DNA of 17,733 nucleotides from Chromera velia (lineage: Eukaryota; Sar; Chromeraceae): NCBI GenBank assembly GCA_018398765.1, contig JAHBMJ010001678.1:10001-27733 (forward strand), in the 5' to 3' direction. Positions within the stretch are counted from its first letter, which is position 1. The number at the start of each line of letters is the position of its first letter. The translations under genes were made by a program, and so were the position numbers. The notes under the pieces were generated by a model that was given only the letters and a program-made list of their open reading frames with translations, was not told where the DNA came from and did no database searches. Positions 17,558 to 17,733 of this stretch are shown here, piece by piece.

Positions 17558-17733
17558 TTCTTCTGCTTCTTCTTTTTCTTCTTCTTCTTCTTCTTCTTCT
17601 TCTTCTTCTTCTTCTTCTTCTTCTTCTCCTTCTTCTTCTTCTTCTTCTTCGTCTTCGTCTTCGTCTTCGTCCTTGTCTTCGTCTTCGTCTTCGTCTTTGC
17701 CTTCTTCTTCTTCTTCTTCTTTTTCTTTTTCCT
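16989..17733 (+). CDS. Continuation of the 15039 frame: open, Ser-rich, runs off the window
   Basis: After TAG 16986 the same frame is stop-free for 248 codons to the window edge. The first 147 codons are not simple sequence, so openness by chance is unlikely. They include a hydrophilic segment (PARE..EPENTLEHPRYFF) and then Ser/Phe/Cys-rich and Gly/Lys/Arg-rich parts. The last 100 codons are poly-Ser from the TCT tract. If real, it belongs to the same protein as 15039-16988. A competing minus-strand frame exists (stop at 17273-17275, Glu/Asp/Lys-rich). Partial; the 3' end lies outside the window. Confidence 0.35.
17430..17733 (+). repeat. About 300-bp (TTC/CTT)n polypyrimidine tract, continues past the window
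   Basis: Nearly pure pyrimidine with TTC units, CTC/TTT interruptions, and an internal hexamer (GTCTTC)n at about 17651-17697. It is open in every frame and could encode Ser (plus) or Glu/Asp/Lys (minus). It is a long triplex-prone tract. Confidence 0.95.

Overview
This is a repeat-rich eukaryotic window, not bacterial. It holds decayed non-LTR (LINE-type) reverse transcriptase copies, many microsatellites, long gene-poor stretches and plausible GT-AG splice sites. The mixed GC level and abundance of LINEs would suit a protist nuclear genome, perhaps a chromerid- or dinoflagellate-like alveolate, but the sequence alone does not fix the organism. I found no rRNA, no confident tRNA, no CRISPR array and no bacterial-style operon.

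Layout. At 1-1269 lie palindromic repeats and a candidate two-exon gene of unknown function (384-618 joined to 971-1269). LINE copy A spans about 2003-4754. It contains an exact 911-bp duplication either side of a single N at 2981, almost certainly an assembly artefact, and it ends in a (TAAC)n tail. A possible further exon (5105-5293) follows, then microsatellites and a 148-bp tandem repeat (5943-6238). An AT-rich, gene-free block occupies about 6560-9200. LINE copy B (about 9208-11707) ends in a (TAATCC)4 tail. LINE copy C (about 11891-13914) belongs to the same family as A, is truncated at its 5' end, and ends in a (GATT)5 tail. A gene-poor interval (13915-15038) precedes an ORF1-like, coiled-coil-rich reading frame that starts at 15039. 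That frame runs through four in-frame stops to the end of the window, the last 300 bases being an almost pure CTT/TTC tract.

How the parts relate. A, B and C all carry the RT palm region followed by a thumb-like region and a C-terminal CCHC zinc-binding motif (Cys-x2-Cys-x13/14-His-x4-Cys in B and C; degenerate in A). Each has a different short tandem-repeat 3' tail. None is intact: all have in-frame stops, yet they keep the reading frame over 1.3-2.1 kb with few indels, so decay has been mainly by substitution. The frame at 15039 could be the ORF1 of a further LINE whose RT lies beyond the window.

I see no convincing new defence, toxin or metabolic system. The observations most worth checking are the N-flanked duplication, the stop-rich but frame-preserved ORFs, the length-variable charged insertion between RT motifs B and C, and the candidate spliced gene whose intron may contain LINE A.
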